A stretch of DNA of 64,000 bases from Epiperipatus broadwayi (lineage: Eukaryota; Onychophora; Udeonychophora; Euonychophora; Peripatidae): positions 1,302,001 to 1,366,000 of the forward strand of contig JAQFVV010012572.1 in assembly GCA_028023455.1 (NCBI GenBank), given 5' to 3'. The notes under the pieces were generated by a model. The model searched no databases. It saw only the letters and a program-made list of their open reading frames with translations, and was not told the DNA's origin. A program made the translations under genes and the position numbers. Below, one piece after another: positions 1 through 12,099 of the stretch. Within the stretch, counting starts at the first letter, position 1. Each line of letters opens with the position of its first letter.

Positions 1-258
1 TTTATTACTTAATAAATATTATATATTTACAGCTCTACATATTTAACAGCCATTATTTAATTATAGGGTTATTAATTTATTCTTTAATAAAATCAATACT
101 TCATTAATTATTTTATTACTACATAACCCACCATTTTAGAATTTTTAATCTTAATTATTATTTGAAATTATGAGCAGATTTGATGGAAGCTTTACAAAGG
201 TTATTTTGTTAATATAATTTTTCATCTTTTTGAATGTCAATGATTGATCTGCTATCCA

Positions 259-2670
259 TATAACAAATATGGGGTCAAATAGTTGCCACAAGTACTTATT
301 TAGTAACTCTACTGTGTAATTTTAAATAACTCTTCTTTTGATTACCAATGAAATTCTGCTTTTGGCAGTAATCTGAATTGCAAGATTAGGTTAATGCACT
401 AACCATTAATAAAAACATACAATTAATAAGACTCATTTTTTTTGTCTGACTAATGAATTAGCATTGATATGAAAGAGGACATTATTTGTTAGTTTGTGTT
501 TAAAATGACTCTAAAAAGCCTTATTTGAAAATTATTGTTACATATTTATTCATAGTTTATTACTTCATAAATATTATTATATAATCAAAACAAAAAATCC
601 CAAGTTACTTGTTTTTTTACTTCTTACTGAAATAAATATTATGAGCAATAAAAACGTTTCAATGTTTTCTATCATTTAATATGATTTTTTTAGGGAATTA
701 AAATAAATACAAAAATGGTTAGTACAAATGTACTATATATTTTCCTTTTTCCATTCTATATTTTTTAAACCAAATAAACTTCTGTTCTCAATGTTGCATA
801 ATTAATAGTCATTATTTATTTAAGAGATTTTAAAAAATATTAGATTATAAGTCTCCAGATTCTTCAATGAGAAGCATTGATTTTGCATCTATCTATCAAA
901 TATTACCTTTCTACTTAGTTTGTTTTCCAGTATTATTGTGCCATTATATATGGTCCTTAGTATAAATCATTTAATAATACTCCAAGCTTATCAACACCAG
1001 GAATGTGAATAAAAGGTGGAAATTCATTTGCCGCCTTTATTTATAGAAGTTGCCTTGACAAAATATTGTCTACTCCTGGTATTGATAAACTAGGGCTATT
1101 ATCATGTGATTTATATCTATGGACCATCTAATTTTATGTAAAATAAAGTTTAATCTTTTAGTGTATATAAATTCACAATAAAAATCAATTTTTTATAATC
1201 AGACATATAAGTACCACCTATAAACATCACTTGATCACCATTTTTTATGCTTGCTTATAACTGTTATTAAAACAGGCAAAACTCCATATATTGCCACTCA
1301 GTGCAAGCCAGAGTAATCAATGGATGTCAGAAGGCTTGTGCATAAAATTCCCATCTAGTGCCTACTCATCCAATATCCCCAGACTAGTTTCTGGCTTGTG
1401 GGCTTCTAATGCAACCCTCCAGCAGCCACCTTTTATCTCTACTTAACTACAAAACCACAAGTCTTAAATTGAAAACACAATAATATTTTCAATCCAAGAT
1501 CATTAGCTTATATAGTCATATAGATCTAAGCTCAATTCAATACCTATACATTTTGGTGTCTTTGATTTTTTAATAACCTTAGCCACCACTATCCTATTAG
1601 GCAGGGTTGATATTAAGCCAATAAACATCACATGATCACCATTTCTTAGGCTTGCTTATAACTGTTATTAAAACAAGCAATTACTCTGGCTTGCACTGAG
1701 TGGCAATACTGTATGGTTTTGCCTGTTTTAATAACAGTTATAAGCAAGCATGAGAAATGGTGATCATGTGATGTTTATTGGCTTAAAACCAATCCTGCAG
1801 GATAATGGTAGCTATGGTTATTAAAGAACTAAAGGCACTAAAATGTATAGGTACTGAACTGAGTTCAAAGCTGTATGACTATGTAAGCTAATGAGCTTGG
1901 ATTGAAAATATTGTGTTTTCAATTTAAGACTCATGGTTTTGTAATTAAGTAGAAATAAAAGGTGGCTGCTGGAGGGTTGCATTAAATCCTAAGATTTAGG
2001 TGAAGTGCTCTCAGATCCACTGCTCCTCACTGATGAAGGCCAAAGCCAGATCTGTGGATATTGGATGAATAGGCACTAGATGGGGATTTTATGCACAAGT
2101 CTTCTGGCATCCATTGATTACTCTGGCTTGCACTGAGTGGCAATACTGTATGGAGAGTTTTGCCTGTTTAAGTATCATCTACACATTGTTAAAAAAAAGT
2201 AATTGTATGATCAGTTTTTCATCATGTAATAGTGAAATGAGCAGATAGTTTCATTGAACTGACCAAACTGAGATTTTTTAACACTTTTTTCAGCTGAGAA
2301 TTGGTATTTAGCTCCTGTGTCTGCAGTAAACTTGGTGGCACAATAATTAAAAAGAAAAAAAAATGCATGCCTCATTTTTTTAAAAATACATTACTATAAC
2401 ATCTAAATAAAAATTAACAAATTATGGTTGACTTTTAGTCCTCTTTATATGATAAGATAAAATATATCTGTAACATCTCACTCACTATAGTGAAAGTCTT
2501 ATTAATTGTATGTTTTTATTAATGGTTAGTGCATTAACCTAATCTTGCAATTCAGATTACTGCCAAAAGCAGAATTTCATTTGTAATCGAAAGAAGAGTT
2601 ATTTAAAATTACACAGTAGAGTTACTAAATAAATACTTGTGGCAACTATTTGATTGTATATTTGTTTACT
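259..2670. repeat. Long inverted-repeat element (arms 259-432 and 2495-2670) enclosing a second palindrome
   Basis: Both arms read the same in opposite orientation, for example TAATCTTGCAATTCAGATTA in the right arm near 2541 against its complement near 375-395. The arms are about 175 bp with few mismatches. The 2.06-kb interior has no long open reading frame and contains the separate foldback at 1221-2172. This looks like a non-autonomous DNA transposon or foldback element with long terminal inverted repeats into which another element inserted. I could not identify a target duplication or superfamily. Confidence 0.65.
1221..2172. repeat. Foldback repeat with ACATCACATGATCACC and GGCAAAACTC modules
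   Basis: Nearly palindromic, with arms about 1267-1676 and 1721-2172 and a spacer of about 45 bp. Recurrent modules are TAAACATCACATGATCACC, TTAAAACAGGCAAAACTC, GGCAATACTGTATGG and GCACTAGATGGGGATTTT. The same modules recur at 17721-17996, 22211-22309, 35620-35668 and 63300-63345, defining one repeat family. No coding capacity. A transcript through it would fold into a very long hairpin. Confidence 0.7.
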
Positions 2671-3110
2671 GTTATATTTAACTAATTGTATATTTTAACA
2701 AAGAAGGATATCATAGATATTACATTAATTTGCCATGACCTGGTAATTAAATTTGAATAATACATGGAGATTTTTAGATAGCTGGTGTTTTCCAAAACAC
2801 ACTTTTTTCAATTTTCAAGGGAGATAATATGCCATCAGTCCATCTAGTTATCCTAACATCTAGCTGTTATTAAGTTAAAGTAATAGTAAACTATGAACTC
2901 AATATCCTGAAGAGCATGGCATCATTGCCAACAATAGTGAAAGTTCCACTATCTTTTGATTATATTTTTGTTTTTAGTTGGCATATTTATCTGACCAACT
3001 CAAATTACTGGGAGATCTTTATCCTCAAGTTGAGAATAGCCAAATGGCAATTTATTAATCAAAAGTTGGATTGACTATAGATGGCAATCTGAAAGAAAAC
3101 TTTTTTAAAA
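2671..3110. other. No gene seen; AT-rich spacer
   Basis: I see no coding signal. The stretch 2980-3060 has weak similarity in wording (ATCTGACCAACTC, CAAGTTGAGAATAGCC) to bodies of SINE-like repeats elsewhere in the window, but no clear boundaries. Confidence 0.4.
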
Positions 3111-3135
3111 AATTGTCAGCTATCATAAAAAACTT

Positions 3136-3215
3136 CTGTTACCCAGATTCAAATCTTAAGTCAAGGTATGGCAGATAGATATGCTAACCACTATACTTTA
3201 AGACTCACACCTAGA
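3136..3215 (-). repeat. tRNA-derived SINE head or tRNA pseudogene
   Basis: On the minus strand there is an A-box-like TATAGTGGTTAGCAT (3181-3195) and a B-box-like AGATTTGAATCTGGG (about 3142-3156), at tRNA-like spacing. The A box resembles tRNA-Asp/Glu type D arms. Arms are too degenerate for a functional tRNA. It most likely heads a SINE whose body runs toward lower coordinates. Confidence 0.55.
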
Positions 3216-3773
3216 GGATACAGTAACTTCCAATAAATGTGGATCAAATGTGTATTGATGTATGACTAAACAGCAAAACATAATTATAATATAATGAACC
3301 CTTTATACTGGTGAGGGAAGTGTCTGGTGTAGGTATGGATTCTTAACAAAAAAAAAGATTTATTATGATTCAGTAAATTCACATTTCTGAGATTGTTTGG
3401 AATTATACCTCCCCCCCAACACACTTTGCATTTATAATAATTGTAATATAATGAGATACTATTTTAAATAGCGCTATGTTTTTTATGTAATAGTAATATT
3501 AGCGATTAAGCCAATGCACATGCGCTTTAAAGATAAATTATAAATGAATACTCAATTTTTCCAGACACGAGATATAGTATTTTAGAAAGAATGGAATGAA
3601 TCCACCCATTCTTTCGACCCAAATGTTTATGTATGGGCAAATCTTAAGTGTGTGGAAATAAGAGCGTGAAGGTGTTCCACGATCACAATTACATTTGTTA
3701 TGTTTGAACGAATGACACTTGTGAAATCTTTACAATTTACGAACCATCATTCTTTAGTTGAAATTAAGCATAT

Positions 3774-5713
3774 TTTAACGGTCAATGAAAAAGCCTTAAA
3801 CATATCTGCACTACCCGGGGGCCATCTAGGCATTTGAACCTAGAAAAATTTATATAGTAGGCAGATACGTAAGTTAAGATTCAAAAAATTTTCTTATATA
3901 TATTATTCTGACCGTTTGCCCAAGGTCACTAGCTCATAGAGTAGCAGAGATTTTAAAACATTTATAAGTTTCAATAGACTTCTATTCTCAAAGTATATAT
4001 TAAATATTTAGAACAATAAAATAAAAGAAGCCACTGCCAGTAATTAACACACAAATAGATTTTTATTAACGCACATTTAAAATTGAAGATTAAATTTATT
4101 TTTAGATTTTAACATTAATATTTTTTTTTTTTTAAATTTAAATTACTATTTTAAATAGATCGCACAGATGGATATTTAAATTATATTTTACTTTAGCATG
4201 TCGAGCATAGATAGTCTACATAGTTTTTTTTTTCACTTAAAAACTTATCAAAACATTCATTCAATCTCAGACTAAAAGTTTGTAGTCAACCCAATGCCTG
4301 CTTCCAGATATATAGTAGCAATCAATGCAATACGAAGATGCTAGCATAAAATCACGCCACAGGAATGTGCATCTGGCAGCGTGATATTATTTGAAGGAAA
4401 TGATCCAGGTCTAGATCAGGAAAGTGCCTCTGTCTGACTAAGGAATCATGTATATAATTTTTTTTAAAGAGTGCTACGTATGGGGGAAAGCGGTCTTTCT
4501 GCCGTCTTATAAATCCCTGTCCATAGAGCTAGGAGGGGTCAATGGTGCAGGAAATACATCTGCGACCATTTTCAACGATATGACTGCCTCTTTGGGGTCA
4601 TGCATTCAGTTGGGCACGTTGCCCTGTATGCTAAACACGCTTCACATTACATTAATATAAACGTCTATATATCTCTCCACTAGCACTGACACAACCACAA
4701 AACAAATAGCCTGAAATTAAAATCTGTTAAATTAAACATAAACGAATTTAAACATAGTTATTAATCTTTATCCATGCAGCTATCTACACCCAACTTTAAA
4801 TTTAATACATTTTAGTTAAAACATAATACACACACAAAAAAAATGAACTGGAAATGATTGCTTAAACATCTACATAAAAAAATATCAATAATTGAATTTG
4901 CATTCTTTAAGTCAGATAAGAGTTCTTATTTTCAGTTATTAATTACTTGCAATTTTAGGAAAGTTATTAGATAGATACAATAGTTCATACTTTACGGATT
5001 TAATAGATTGAGAAGTCCATCTTCGTGATCACTTTCGTAGATTTTGTCCTTCTTTGAAATGAAACTGCGACTTGCCATGCATTTGGTCAGGAACTGTCAT
5101 CCAGAGGCCTCAGCTGGTTGTCCGGAAAATTAAATTTATTGCAGACTTCCACATCGTGAAAATCTGCAATATAGCTAGTTATAACGATCTATTCATAGTC
5201 AGCTCTAAGATAACAATTATAATAATAATTTGGCTTTTATATTTTTATTAGTCTCTTATCATTAGATCTTGAGATTCAATGAGCAAGACGTCACTAATCC
5301 ATTCGTGTTTCAGTTATGGTCCGTGCTGTCATTTTCGTGTTTGCATTGGTCATTTAATTCCTTTGTATTCTCTTATCTGACCATTTAATTTATTTTACAT
5401 GCCTCACGAGGTAGTTTGCTTTTGAACAATCATTTAATTAATAAGACAATCATTTCCATTTTCTAAGACTATAGAAATCAACATTATTTCTATTTTTAAA
5501 ATATCAATCTTTATATCTTTACTTTTTTACAAAAAAATTACTTTCAAATATTTTTATTTTTTAAAAGTTTTTAAAGTTGTCCATCATGCGATCTATATAT
5601 ACGTTAAACAGTTTTTAAATTAAGTTTTTTTTTCCTTTTAATAAATCAATTTTTATTTATGATCTTTTATTTTAATTTTAAAATAATGTGACGGGATATT
5701 ATATTCCGTTACA
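3774..5713 (-). mobile_element. LTR (3' LTR in element orientation) of a young non-autonomous LTR retrotransposon
   Basis: About 1940 bp, almost identical to 6330-8271; only a handful of substitutions and homopolymer length differences were seen by eye. On the minus strand it starts TGTAACGG and ends CCGTTAAA. It contains an apparent 70-codon open frame at 4448-4660 that recurs in the other LTR; I regard it as chance. A candidate 4-bp target duplication ATAT precedes it (3770-3773) and follows the partner LTR (8272-8275), but this is low complexity. Confidence 0.85.
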
Positions 5714-6329
5714 TATCAGTAAACTTCGTCAAAAAATAAAAACATTAAAAAAAAAAAAAGAATTTACTTAGTGTTAGTAATGACGTTACACAAATTGATT
5801 ATACTAAATTTTTTTAAAAGGACAAAACTTTGGTTATTAATGAAAAGACATAACTTTGTTAGTAATTACAAAAAAAAATGCTGACTATTCTTTCCTTTTC
5901 ACCCCAGCTGAGATTACACCTCCTCCCTCAATAGTTCCCTTTTCCCTACATTTCATTTTTAACTTAGGCAAGTCAAAGAAGTTACGTGATTTTAGACTTT
6001 TTTTTTTTTTTTTAAATTATGATTTATATTAATTATTACGTTTTATTCCTCGCATTTATTTCTACATATGCGCAATTTTCTCTCTGGCAGTACTTCTTAC
6101 ACAAAATTCAAACTATATATAATACAAACAATATATTCTGATTTCTGAAAAAATATTACGGGCTTCATTTTCAAGGTACTCGTGGTTTATTAAATATCGG
6201 ACTATAACATTACGTTAATACACAAATATATATACTCATTTTTAAATAAAAATCTTACTGGCATGATTTATTTTTAACATTCTCAGGGCACTCGTGGTTT
6301 ATTAAAGATTGCCCCACGTTGGGTGCCAT
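5714..6329 (-). mobile_element. Very short non-coding interior of the LTR retrotransposon
   Basis: Only about 616 bp separate the two LTRs. There is no open frame of note, so no gag, protease, reverse transcriptase or integrase. The interior is dominated by A and T runs plus a pyrimidine-rich stretch near 5900-5960. A short word (CTCGTGGTTTATTAAA) occurs twice (about 6180 and 6290). The element must depend on proteins from an autonomous partner. Confidence 0.8.
6311..6328 (-). promoter_or_regulatory. Primer binding site of the 3774-8271 LTR element
   Basis: The minus strand reads TGGCACCCAACGTGGGGC immediately after the 5' LTR (6330-8271). It is a one-base variant of the sequence at 52040-52057 in the other LTR element. 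TGGC(G/A)CCCAACGTGGGGC is a recurrent primer binding site in animal Ty3/gypsy-type elements. It fixes the element's orientation as minus. Confidence 0.8.
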
Positions 6330-8271
6330 TTTAATGGTCAATGAAAAAGCCTTAAACGTATTCGCACTACCCGGGCACCATCTAGGCATTTGAACCTAGA
6401 AAAATTTATATAGTAGGCAGATACGTAAGTTAAGATTCAAAAAATTTTCTTATATATATTATTCTGACCGTTTGCCCAAGGTCACTAGCTCATAGAGTAG
6501 CAGAGATTTTAAAACATTTATAAGTTTCAATAGACTTCTATTCTCAAAGTATATATTAAATATTTAGAACAATAAAATAAAAGAAGCCACTGCCAGTAAT
6601 TAACACACAAATAGATTTTTATTAACGCACATTTAAAATTGAAGATTAAATTTATTTTTAGATTTTAACATTAATATTTTTTTTTTTTAAATTTAAATTA
6701 CTATTTTAAATAGATCGCACAGATGGATATTTAAATTATATTTTACTTTAGCATGTCGAGCATAGATAGTCTACATAGTTTTTTTTTTTCACTTAAAAAC
6801 TTATCAAAACATTCATTCAATCTCAGACTAAAAGTTTGTAGTCAACCCAATGCCTGCTTCCAGATATATAGTAGCAATCAATGCAATACGAAGATGCTAG
6901 CATAAAATCACGCCACAGGAATGTGCATCTGGCAGCGTGATATTATTTGAAGGAAATGATCCAGGTCTAGATCAGGAAAGTGCCTCTGTCTGACTAAGGA
7001 ATCATGTATATAAATTTTTTTTAAAGAGTGCTACGTATGGGGGAAAGCGGTCTTTCTGCCGTCTTATAAATCCCTGTCCATAGAGCTAGGAGGGGTCAAT
7101 GGTGCAGGAAATACATCTGCGACCATTTTCAATGATATGACTGCCTCTTTGGGGTCATGCATTCAGTTGGGCACGTTGCCCTGTATGCTAAACACGCTTC
7201 ACATTACATTAATATAAACGTCTATATATCTCTCCACTAGCACTGACACAACCACAAAACAAATAGCCTGAAATTAAAATCTGTTAAATTAAACATAAAC
7301 GAATTTAAACATAGTTATTAATCTTTATCCATGCAGCTATCTACACCCAACTTTAAATTTAATACATTTTAGTTAAAACATAATACACACACAAAAAAAA
7401 TGAACTGGAAATGATTGCTTAAACATCTACATAAAAAAATATCAATAATTGAATTTGCATTCTTTAAGTCAGATAAGAGTTCTTATTTTCAGTTATTAAT
7501 TACTTGCAATTTTAGGAAAGTTATTAGATAGATACAATAGTTCATACTTTACGGATTTAATAGATTGAGAAGTCCATCTTCGTGATCACTTTCGTAGATT
7601 TTGTCCTTCTTTGAAATAAAACTGCGACTTGCCATGCATTTGGTCAGGAACTGTCATCCAGAGGCCTCAGCTGGTTGTCCGGAAAATTAAATTTATTGCA
7701 GACTTCCACATCGTGAAAATCTGCAATATAGCTAGTTATAACGATCTATTCATAGTCAGCTCTAAGATAACAATTATAATAATAATTTGGCTTTTATATT
7801 TTTATTAGTCTCTTATCATTAGATCTTGAGATTCAACGAGCAAGACGTCACTAATCCATTCGTGTTTCAGTTATGGTCCGTGCTGTCATTTTCGTGTTTG
7901 CATTGGTCATTTAATTCCTTTGTATTCTCTTATCTGACCATTTAATTTATTTTACATGCCTCACGAGGTAGTTTGCTTTTGAACAATCATTTAATTAATA
8001 AGACAATCATTTCCATTTTCTAAGACTATAGAAATCAACATTATTTCTATTTTTAAAATATCAATCTTTATATCTTTACTTTTTTACAAAAAAAATTACT
8101 TTCAAATATTTTTATTTTTTAAAAGTTTTTAAAGTTGTCCATCATGCGATCTATATATACGTTAAACAGTTTTTAAATTAAGTTTTTTTTTCCTTTTAAT
8201 AAATCAATTTTTATTTATGATCTTTTATTTTAATTTTAAAATAATGTGACGGGATATTATATTCCATTACA
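6330..8271 (-). mobile_element. LTR (5' LTR in element orientation), partner of 3774-5713
   Basis: About 1942 bp direct repeat of 3774-5713, adjacent to the primer binding site and therefore the 5' LTR. Differences seen include GGGGGCC/GGGCACC near the start, AACGAT/AATGAT, GAAATGAAAC/GAAATAAAAC and A/T run lengths. This indicates very recent insertion. Confidence 0.85.
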
Positions 8272-8934
8272 ATATATAATGAGATATTATTTTATATAGC
8301 GCTATGCTTTTTATGTAATAGTAATATTAGCGATTAATTGTAATACTGTATATGATTTGATTTGAGTTTTATTCAGATAATTTATTTAGGAGCCTTGTGA
8401 TGCAAAAATTAACATATTTACTTATCATACCTAAAAATTAAGTACAGTTCTGAGTTGAACTAAATTTGGAAAAGGTTTATAACTTTTTAAATTCTTTTAT
8501 ATTAACTTGTCCTGTTTATGTTTTTGTATGGAAGTCCACATTTTTGAATTTTTAACAAAGAAAAAAATCTGTTCCATTTAGAACTCAAACTGACATTCTT
8601 AAACTTTCTAAGAAAATTTCTTAACAACTGACCAACAGAAATATTACATTTGTAAAATAAAAAAATATATATCTGATGGAAACATTACATTTGTAGAGTA
8701 AAATTTTGTTAATATTGATTTAACTCATAATTAATTAAAAAGCTAATACATAAATATTTTTGTATAGATGATCACATGATATTTAAATTTAGAATCTATT
8801 TGTTAGAGAGCGTATTTTTTTTATTTTCATGTCTTATTATTAAATTATAATTTTTGTCAGATCTTTTTTTGTAGTTTAAAATAATATGTAAATATAACTA
8901 AAAATTAATATGTAAAAAAAAGATTTTTTTTTAA

Positions 8935-9137
8935 AATAATACTTTTATGTAAACAGCCAATTAAAAAATAGAAATATAATAAAGTAATCTGACTAAAAAA
9001 TATGTTGTGTTATTTCATAAAAGCATTTGAGGCCATAAAAATAAACTCAAATGTTTTTATGAAATTACACATGTTTTTATTCAGATTACTTTGTTATATT
9101 TCTACTTTTTAGTTGGCTGTTTATATAAAAGCATTAT
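8935..9137. repeat. Palindromic MITE-like element
   Basis: Arms 8935-9030 and 9045-9137 are near-perfect reverse complements (ATAATACTTTTATGTAAACA on the left, complement on the right), with a small loop around GGCCATAAAAATAAAC. AT-rich and non-coding. It lies about 320 bp upstream of the first M6 exon in the window. Confidence 0.7.
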
Positions 9138-9458
9138 TTAAATTTTATTTTTTTTTTACAATTTTTTTTCCTAGTTTGATTATCCAAATTAGTCATTTAC
9201 TTGTTATATAAACATATCTAGATATTCTTGGCTAGAAGATAAAACAATATTCAAACACTTGCTTGCTGATGATTGTTAAAGTCTAACAATTATTATTTTC
9301 TCTAATCATTGTTATGAGGGGCAAATAAAAAAGTTTACACCTTGCAGTGAATTATTTAAAGTCTGCTTTACCTTTTTACTTTTTAAAGTTAGATTTAACT
9401 TTGTTTTTATTTATATTTTTAAATCGCTGTAATTTTTTTTTTCTTTTCATAACTTTAG

Positions 9459-9618
9459 GATCACTCATGTTCAAACATTTTTTGTTATAATTGGAGCATG
9501 CATGGGAGGATTTGCATTGATTTTACTTTTCATTGGAATCTTATCAACAGGAGCAACACGCAAAAGAGTTTACACTGGTTGGAGTTCACGAGTCGGAGGT
9601 CGTGTTTCAATAGGAATA
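9459..9618 (+). CDS. M6: M6/PLP-family membrane glycoprotein, internal exon 1 of 5 in window (5' partial gene)
   Basis: The exon follows a pyrimidine-rich AG acceptor and ends at GTAAGT. After one base completing a split codon it encodes 53 residues: a hydrophobic segment (FFVIIGACMGGFALILLFIG, the second membrane span) followed by the short cytoplasmic loop STGATRKRVYTGWSSRVGGR. A Gly-rich span followed by an S/T-T-G-A motif and a basic loop is characteristic of the PLP/DM20/M6 family of four-pass neural membrane glycoproteins, thought to organise membrane domains and cell contacts. The family's N-terminal Cys-rich segment and first span must lie upstream; I found no candidate exon in 1-9458. 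The exons in the window encode about 207 residues in total. Family assignment is strong; paralogue naming is inference. Confidence 0.87.
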
Positions 9619-9765
9619 GTAAGTCTTAGTAATACATTAGTCAAATATGCTTGCTTCTTAAGCTAAAACTATATAAATATTAAGGATTATATATATATGA
9701 TAAGATTATCATTCATTTATCTTATCAAAACTTGCAATATTCAATCTTTATGATTATACTAAAGT

Positions 9766-9888
9766 TTACAATTTATCCAAACCACTTCGAACACTTTTTA
9801 GCAAAACTCAAAAGTGGTTTAGATAAATTGTATTTATAGGATATTACAGCAAAATAAAGAAAAGTGTGATTTTGGTTATATTAAAGTT
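9766..9888. repeat. PLE-terminus-related hairpin in M6 intron
   Basis: Contains TATCCAAACCACTTCGAACA and its inverted partner GTGGTTTAGATAAATTG around the short spacer AGCAAAACTC. The sequence continuing to about 9888 is the inverse of 18262-18330 at the edge of the full PLE. I read it as a remnant formed from PLE terminal sequence. Confidence 0.55.
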
Positions 9889-10356
9889 TTTTAAAAATAA
9901 TACAACAGCAACTAAAAAAAATGAAAACTAATTTATTAGCCTTCTTTTGGATTGATGTTAAATGTATATTTTTAAAAAAAAAATCATCAAAATTAGTTTT
10001 AATATATATAATATATTAATAAATAGTATTCTATGCAATTTAAGTCAATGAGAGTGGTGGGTGAGCTAATGTAATTCCCAGCTGAGTAAAGTAAGAATAT
10101 GTGTTAGTTTAGTTAAATGAAGTTCAAATCAAGACTTTGAAGCTTAAGCATATTATTTCAATTAATGAAACTTAATTTTTAAATATTTTTTAATCTCAAT
10201 TGTTTGCTGCTCACTGAAAGAAAAAATAAGGTATTACTTCATGAAATGTTCAAAGGTATCTTACAATAATAATAAAACTTAATGGAAAATTAAGGTATTG
10301 GAGTTTGTACTATATAGAAAAATGATTTTAAAAAGATAGTAAGTTGTTTTATAGAT
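9889..10356. other. M6 intron, no feature seen
   Basis: AT-rich intronic sequence with poly-A and poly-T runs; no coding signal or clear repeat boundary. Confidence 0.4.
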
Positions 10357-10981
10357 ATAATTAGAATGGATTTGAACCCAGACTTTCAAGCTTCCATTAG
10401 TCATTCTCTCCATCTTATACAACCGATACACATGACTACGTACATGCAAAAAAGATAAATGATCTCCATTATACATATTTTATGCTGAACCAGCACTCAT
10501 CAATTGGTCCGGATCATCATCTCTCACACATATGTATAATCAGTGCTTGGTTTATATTAAGATAGCAAATCTTCAAACTTTAATGAACAGGCTTCAATCT
10601 TTTCTGCTCTCCAACTCTTCAGCCAGCCATATCATTAAAATCTGATGGTGGTATGTTCAAAGCTTTGTTTGCCAATTTTTGTTGTGTCATACCCATGTTA
10701 ACCATAAATCAATTTGACCCTTAATATGAAGGACCTTAAGCCCATTTAAATACACAGAAGAGGTATGGGCCTGTCCATTAAAATTTGAAGATTTGCTGTC
10801 TTAATAAATCAAGCACTGATTATAAATATGTGTGAGAGATGATGATCCAAATCAACTGATGAGTGCTGGTTCAGCATGAAATATATATATATATATATAG
10901 GTGATCATGTATATCGGTTGTATAAGAGAGAGTGGAAAACTAAAGTGAGCTTGAAAGTCTGGGTCAAATCCACTCTAATTA
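10357..10981. repeat. Foldback repeat with SINE-like arms
   Basis: Inverted arms at about 10357-10592 and 10769-10981 (TTAGAATGGATTTGAACCCA against its complement at 10964-10981). The arms include GATGATCCAAATCAACTGAT and GAGTGCTGGTTCAGCATGAA, also found at 56359-56530, 56761-56940 and 61800-61900. GGATTTGAACCC resembles the complement of a tRNA B box. The spacer (10593-10768) includes AATATGAAGGACC and TGCCAATTTTTGTTG and has no open frame of note. Confidence 0.6.
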
Positions 10982-11035
10982 CATAAAGCTTAAATATAAA
11001 TACTATACATGTATTTAATTATATGTATGAAAATA

Positions 11036-11255
11036 AGCTTATGGTATAGTATCATGACCTAGGTTCAAAATCTATTTGGTAAAACTGAAAACCAAATTCA
11101 GTCTTGAGTCAGGCTTAGGATTTTTTCTTTAGATAGCCAATTGATAACCTGCCTACATGGCAGACTACCTAGTAGTGGCCACTATTCTTTACTAGGGTGT
11201 GATATAAAAATGGGAATCTGCTCAAATTTCACTATTTAAAAATTGGCAAGCAAAT
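11036..11255 (+). repeat. SINE-like repeat copy
   Basis: The B-box-like AGGTTCAAAATCT (11063-11075) is followed by a body with GATAGCCAATTGATAACCTG and ends with CTGCTCAAATTTCACTATTT and AAAATTGGCAAGC. The end module recurs at 13868-13915, 21545-21585 and about 40950, which supports one dispersed tRNA-related family. Degenerate. Confidence 0.5.
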
Positions 11256-12099
11256 AGTGCCTTATTTTTTTCTCTCTAGTGAACTTTTGGAGAAGAATTT
11301 GATCCCCAATGGAATATTTAAAAACTGCTTCATTTTATATATAAATATTTGTAAAAATATCACTACTTTTATTCATTTGACATTTTTATGCAACTTTTTT
11401 TTTATCAAAAATTATATGAGATTGTTCATTTATCTTTCAATCATTCTTAGAAATATTTTTTAACTTTAAAGACTTCAGGTTTGTACTAGAAACTGAACTA
11501 ATGTACTGAATCCTGGGAAATAACATTAACATTGGAATAGTTTCTTTGGGGGGGGGGGTGTCAGAAAAATTTCCAGGAAATACTTTGTAATGGTGAATAG
11601 AAATTGCTTTTGTTGCAGACACAAAAATAAATTTTTATATGATTTTCTGAACATGTAACTTGTGTTAGTTGTGACATCTATCCCGTAGAAAATCATGGAT
11701 ACTCTTTTTTGTATATACCATTCTTTATTTATACATTTAGTCACTTGTCATTAATTAATATTTGAAATTACTAAGTCATATGGACTTTTAAACTTGTTTT
11801 ATATTTATGTAAGTGGACTGATTGGTGGTTTGAATTCAAAATGTTTGAACTTCAGATTCTTAGTTTGAGTACCATAATAAATACAAAACAAGTCTGAAAA
11901 TATAAATATGATTCCGTGCCTGTCCATATTTACACCTTTAGAAGTTGAGAGACAATTATGAATGTTACTTATGTTACTAAATTAAATAAATAAACAAACT
12001 TATGCATAATGATATCCTGCAGATATATAGATAAATAAAATGCAAGCTAAAACTCCAAATTTGCTCCTTTTATGTCTTATGCATAAAGTTCTTGATCTA

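Larger units (their letters stand above)
3448..8336. repeat. Older short repeat split by the young LTR element (parts 3448-3773 and 8276-8336)
   Basis: A block of about 62 bp at 3448-3510 (ATAATGAGATACTATTTTAA start, containing AGCGCTATG and ending AGCGATTA) is repeated directly at 8276-8336. The 9-bp word AATTGTAAT lies just outside both ends (3439-3447 and 8336-8344), as expected for a target duplication. Removing the LTR element leaves an element of about 390 bp with direct end repeats. Superfamily unknown; an 8-9 bp duplication would fit hAT or similar. Similar words occur inside the hAT MITE at 34239-34607. Confidence 0.45.

Noticed and set aside
4448-4660. 70-codon frame with relatively balanced composition
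   Set aside because: It lies in an LTR and has no family similarity. The matching position in the partner LTR is near-identical only because the LTRs are young, so conservation is not evidence of coding.
1-9458. Upstream M6 exon with the first membrane span
   Set aside because: No segment with a start codon, Cys-rich N-terminus, hydrophobic span and matching splice phase could be found; it probably lies before the window.
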